DNA of 64,000 nucleotides from Steinernema hermaphroditum (Eukaryota > Nematoda > Chromadorea > Rhabditida > Steinernematidae). Positions 59,588 through 64,000 of this stretch are shown here, piece after piece. Both the position numbers and the translations under genes were made by a program. How positions within the stretch are numbered: the stretch's first letter is position 1; each line of letters starts with the position of its first letter. The notes below the pieces were generated by a model. It was not told the DNA's origin, made no database searches, and worked only from the letters and a program-made list of their open reading frames with translations. The DNA is taken from positions 8,060,001 to 8,124,000 of the forward strand of contig CM059625.1 of NCBI GenBank assembly GCA_030435675.1. Reading direction: 5' to 3'.

Positions 59588-62500
59588 TTAGAACTCCTCG
59601 AAAGCAGACGTCTGATCTGTGGAAACGGAGCACGTGTAGGAAGAGACGGATGCTGTTCCGATCTCGTCGTCATCTTTGACCTTCTCAGCGACGCTAGAAT
59701 TGGAACTGTCCACATTCACGTCCACCCATCACGACACACCAACGTTACAAGAACCACCGAATTGACAGGACATCAGGTACAGGTAACTTACTTTACAGGT
59801 GTGAAGACGACATCTGACACGATATTGGTCGAACGGTTGGTCATGCTTGGAAAAGCGTCATCCAGCACCATGAGGCACTCATCAAGATTGCATACGTCCG
59901 AGATTGAGTGGAGGTGTTCTTGGTGACGTGAAACACGGAATGTGCCTTCTTCTGCGTTTGTAACATCTAAAGACATAAATCAGTATGTCGGACATTCAAA
60001 TAAACAAACAGTCAAGGAACCGCCAATCCTTTCCAGGTTCATACGGCAAGCAAGGATGATCACTCAACAACTTTTGGATTTGCAATCGCGCCGCTTCCAA
60101 TTCGACTTCTGATTCAACCGACAGTATACCAATTTCATAGGCTAGGAGACCATCATCGACACCTAGAAATTTCAAAAGCAGGTACCTGTATCTTTTAGTC
60201 TTTCGAAAGAATCTCTGTACATATCGTAATCGTGGCGCCCAACAACGATCACTGGCAACTGCATGATTACCGACGTGCTTTGCACTGGACTCTCCACGAG
60301 CATTTTTTGTTGTTTGCTCGATTTTCTAATAATGCCCGGAGTGCACGAAACCTTCTTATCTCGATGAAGCATTGGAACCTGGAACAAAAGGTTAGTGTGG
60401 GTGTTACAGGCTCTTTCGTAATTTAATCGTCTTTCCCAATTTGTTTTCTCAATTTGTTCTAAATTTAATCGGCGCTCGAATTGGCTGTTGACTCTGATGC
60501 GCATTCATGGGACTGTTTCGCACGACTGATGTGGTATAAACTAGTATGTACAATTCTTCTTGTTGACAAGAAGACTCGTTCAAAATCGACAGAATCCAAC
60601 GCGAGACTATCTCTGCGAAATATAAGGAAGTCTTCGTGCTTTAAGGGTCTGGCTAGGTAAGTACCTTGCTGTGGAACTGCAGCTTCACAACGGAAGGCGC
60701 CAGCAGACACGGCTCTCCATCAACCTGCATTGGAATCGCTTTGACTGTTGTTATCTTCGCTCGACTGCATTGGGCAATGCGCTCTCCCTTTCCTCCCATT
60801 TGTAACGCTGCCTAAAAGGTGAACATTGAGCAACAATCGTCATATACACCAGCACCAATGTGGCCGTCGTGAAACCGAGAACTTCGATCTTTCCATCGCA
60901 GCTGGACGGTCTCAGGAATTCATCGGATGTATCGGATCCCCAAGGTATCGTTCCTCCAGCATAATATGTAATGTTATGGAATAGAATGCAGTGGAATTTG
61001 AACTCCTTGATCTTCGAAGTCAGATCGACACCGTCGCACTGATAATAACGCACGAATATAATAACTTATTATGTGGGATATAAAACCTCAAGAGTGATGT
61101 AATCCGAAAGATCCTTCCAACTGCGCTTGAACAGATCAATCGTTCCAAGGCCTCCGTAAGCGATTCGATTTTTGAAGCGACTATTTAGCATTTGAGGGTT
61201 AGCACCTGAAAACTGCTGGGATTATCCGGCACAAAAGCGATTACGTGCTTCTGGAGTGATGGAACTGTAGAGCGACGTGGGCATCAGCTCCGATGCTGAA
61301 GTAGTTGTTCATGACAGTCAGCGGCAGGGACGACTGCACGGCATCGTTCAACTCGTCGTTGATCTCCATGACACAAGGGTCCACGTTAGGCTGCACATCA
61401 ATGCGCCATCTATGCAGGACTGTGACCTCGAGATGCTGCTGATTAGCCTACCGATCCAGGTACGTGACGGTGGTTTCGTGAAGTACTGCATGCAAAAGCT
61501 GTGAAAGAGGTTCATCGGAAAACGCCCCTCCCCACCCCATACATCTGAAATGTTCCCTGCTATTGGAGATCAGCAATGCAAGACAGACCTTGAAAGGTCG
61601 TTTCCAGTTCCGAGAGGAAGCAGAGCCATGGGAGGATACGTTGCCCAGTTCAGCTAAACTATCATAGAAGAAAGCCATTTAGCCTCGCTCCTCACCTGAT
61701 CCAGTGTTGAAAGTACCCATCCAACAGTGCCGTCACCCCCACAAATGAGAATCCTCAACTGAGTCACGACTTTTCGAAACATTTCCAACCTAACAAAACA
61801 TAATTACTCTAGGACTATACATGATAAGCACCAACCCGTATTTTGGACCTTTCATTGCAGTGATGTCAAACACTTGGCGCGGATTGAGAAGCCAACATAG
61901 GGTATGGAGTGCCTTAGACCCTTTGTTTCCTCCTGATTTCGGATTGACGAAGACAAGAAGTGGTTGACTTGGACCGGCAATCGCTGGATCCATTGGTTTC
62001 ACGATAAACGGTCGGTACTGAACAGCGAATATGACAGGAATACTTGCGTCTTTGTGATTACCTTCTTCTTCTTCGGTGGCTTCGCCACGTTTTTGTGTCC
62101 TCTTTTCTTCGAATTCGGCAGACGAATCAACCAGCTGGGCGGGACGATCAGATCTCGCAAGCTCCCTCGGTCGCACTTCTCTTCCAGACGTTCCATGGCG
62201 AAACAGGAACGCTTGTTGTGATAGGACAGTTTGCACCAGGAACATGTTATGGCTATAACCTCCTGTAAGCAAGGCGTAAAATTCAGGAGACTGTGCGATT
62301 TGTCCATACTTTCTCCCGGAACATTTTCTGCTGGAAGTTCTTGTTGCAGTGTTGACAGCGCCCTTCATGCTTCCATCGGTGGACCCAATGATGTCGCGTC
62401 AACGAATTCCATGTTTCTTTCGTGGGGTTTTTTCGGGCGGACGAGTCACGGAACGTTGTTTTGCAATTCAGATTCATCTTTAGATTCAGGTGAATTTTAG

Positions 62501-64000
62501 GAAAACCTCACAAATTTCTAACCTTGGACAGCAGAGGGAAGCAAGCCGTATGGGCAACTATGTGGCACGCAGCACATCTGCGTTTTTCGCCCACTTTTTC
62601 GCAGTCTTTATCGCCAATGTAGCATTCAGTATCTGCGGAAGAATTGGCTGCTGATCCCGGTCCCGATGACGGCAGCCATATGTGTTCGGAATCACATATC
62701 TACATATCATCAAAACTACCGCACAATAACTCAGTTCGTACCTGTTCATCCAACCAGTATCGGCTTGTACGGTGTTTGTTAATTGCCTTGTGCTCATGCT
62801 CCTGAAGGGCGGCAGCACGTTTCACAACCGGCGACTTTGCTAGCGCCTTTCTGAAAGTGGATGATTCAAAGTGTGTCACTTCAACCCAAATGAAAAAAAA
62901 AAGATAAACAAATGTCTCTTCAAAATTAGTACAGTTTTAAGTTGGAAACGATCGATACTGATAGAACATGCGGATGCACTGATAGTACAGCGATCAAACC
63001 TGAAAATTTCCGAGAGATGCTCTATTCGACTTGGTCGTCTGAGCAGGTGATCTTGACTAGGTTCGTGTGAACGCGACCGGACAGTACGTACAGACTCTGC
63101 TGGCGTCGAGGGTTCGTAGTCGACGTCCGATCCGCAATCACTGTCCCCAGAGCTAACACTGAACAGCTCTATATCGCGTCTCAGCGTGGATAAGTCAACA
63201 CTGTTCGATCTGGGAGGGCTGCTTGAATCACCGGGGAGGTTTATGCCTTGGTGAGTCCCAGAGGAACCGGGTAATTTAAGCCTGTCCATGGGCAGATCAC
63301 TACTGCGAGACTGTTCCAGGTCTAGGCGGCAAATCTTGTAGATGAGATTCTCACTTGTGCTTGGATCGAGAAGTGGATCGTTCGGGAAGTATATGTCGTT
63401 GAAATTTCGAGGAAGATTCGGACTGACCGACGCGGTGCTGCACTGTGAGCTGAATGTCACATTCACATGACGGTAAGTACCGGACGATGAATTGCGACTA
63501 TTCAAAAAAGAGAATTCGGAATAAATAAGAGTAGTCGCAATCGCAAGTAGACAAGTCGCTAAATCAAAAAATACCTCGTTTCGCTTGTGGCAACGCTTGA
63601 AGATCCGTACTCGCTACTGGTATGACGAGCGTGCATCTCCGTTTCCTCGTCCGAACTGATCGATGAAACTATTATGTCAGGAGTTCCCAAATTGCCCCTT
63701 AGATAGCGTGTTGACGATGAACGATTGTCGTCGGTGTGGCACCGAGGCCAACTTGAGGTAGAACCTGTTCCCAAACGTCTGGCGAGTCTTTTCACGGCAC
63801 TCTCAATCTCCGTTTTAAGCTTGTTGGCCTTGTAAGCTGACGACAGAGAACAGTGCAGACAGGACCGCTCGAGGTCCAGTTTTTCACTAAGTTCTTCCGG
63901 ATCGTTGACCCCTGTGGGCTTGCCTTCTTTGTCTTCGTTGTCTGCTGAATGAACACGCGAACGCGACGAGGTTGACGGGCTTCGGGAACGATGCTCAGGA
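59588..64000 (-). CDS. Diacylglycerol kinase, zeta/iota type (5' truncated by window edge)
   Basis: The window edge cuts the N-terminal Ser-rich region ([17 protein letters not shown]...). Next is [17 protein letters not shown] and the first C1 domain (SEHIWLPSS...[10 protein letters not shown]...[14 protein letters not shown]), the second C1 ([37 protein letters not shown]) and a basic KPPKKKK stretch. The catalytic domain has [39 protein letters not shown] with the ATP loop [60 protein letters not shown] and GKGERIAQC. Then a zeta-like extension ([23 protein letters not shown]) ends [15 protein letters not shown] at 59588-59590. It phosphorylates diacylglycerol to phosphatidic acid. The ankyrin repeats that usually end DGK zeta/iota are not seen. 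Introns are mostly short. Confidence 0.95.

Noticed and set aside
1..64000. tRNA, rRNA, spliced-leader RNA and CRISPR arrays
   Set aside because: Looked by eye for T-loop GTTCGAATCC forms, SL-like sequences and regularly spaced repeats; none convincing. A covariance-model scan would be decisive.

Overview
The window is nuclear DNA from a nematode. Evidence: cuticle collagens with Gly-X-Y repeats, a cuticlin-type ZP protein, a DEG/ENaC channel, nematode-style class-2 lipases and CYP33-like P450s. Protein-coding genes are split by many tiny spliceosomal introns, mostly 38-50 nt. I cannot name the species. The introns are shorter than I would expect for a typical Caenorhabditis gene set, and AAG 3' splice sites recur. 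No rRNA, tRNA, CRISPR array or bacterial-type operon was seen. Exon structures below come from reading frames, splice signals and remembered family patterns, not from transcripts or alignments.

Layout. 1-0.44 kb: the last exons of a GATOR2 subunit (WDR59-like). 0.7-4.7 kb: a divergent Na,K-ATPase alpha-like P-type ATPase (minus). 6.7-7.6 kb: a decayed mariner element. 7.8-9.5 kb: cystinosin (minus). 12.8-14.0 kb: an unknown two-TM protein. 15.8-22 kb: a secreted class-2 lipase and two tandem P450 genes (all minus). 22.2-24.8 kb: a carboxylesterase-like pseudoenzyme (minus) whose only long intron hosts a small antisense secreted-peptide gene. 25.3-26.8 kb: a secreted protein joining an inactive astacin-like head to DUF5648-type repeats. 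27 kb and 40.6-41.6 kb: two GM2-activator-like (ML) lipid-binding proteins. 29.9-34 kb: a small membrane protein and a very Thr-rich mucin with CCP-like modules.

34.6-39.2 kb holds two furin-processed cuticle collagens. 42.2-44 kb: a transmembrane ZP/cuticlin-like protein. 44.9-45.7 kb: a second mariner relic. 46.2-47.4 kb: a family-43 glucuronyltransferase. 48.1-49.1 kb: a single-pass membrane protein of unknown family. 49.4-50.7 kb: an OST-alpha-like transporter subunit. 52.9-57.6 kb: a DEG/ENaC channel with a large ectodomain and long tail. 59.6 kb to the window end: a diacylglycerol kinase of the zeta/iota type that seems to lack the C-terminal ankyrin repeats.

Themes. Several genes serve the body surface or secretion (collagens, ZP protein, mucin, glucuronyltransferase, lipase, ML proteins). 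Others concern lysosome/nutrient or lipid signalling (WDR59, cystinosin, DGK, OST-alpha). Three predicted proteins have altered or missing catalytic motifs: the P-type ATPase, the esterase and the astacin-like head. The most unusual observations are the nested antisense peptide gene, the astacin-like/DUF5648 architecture and the frequent AAG acceptors.
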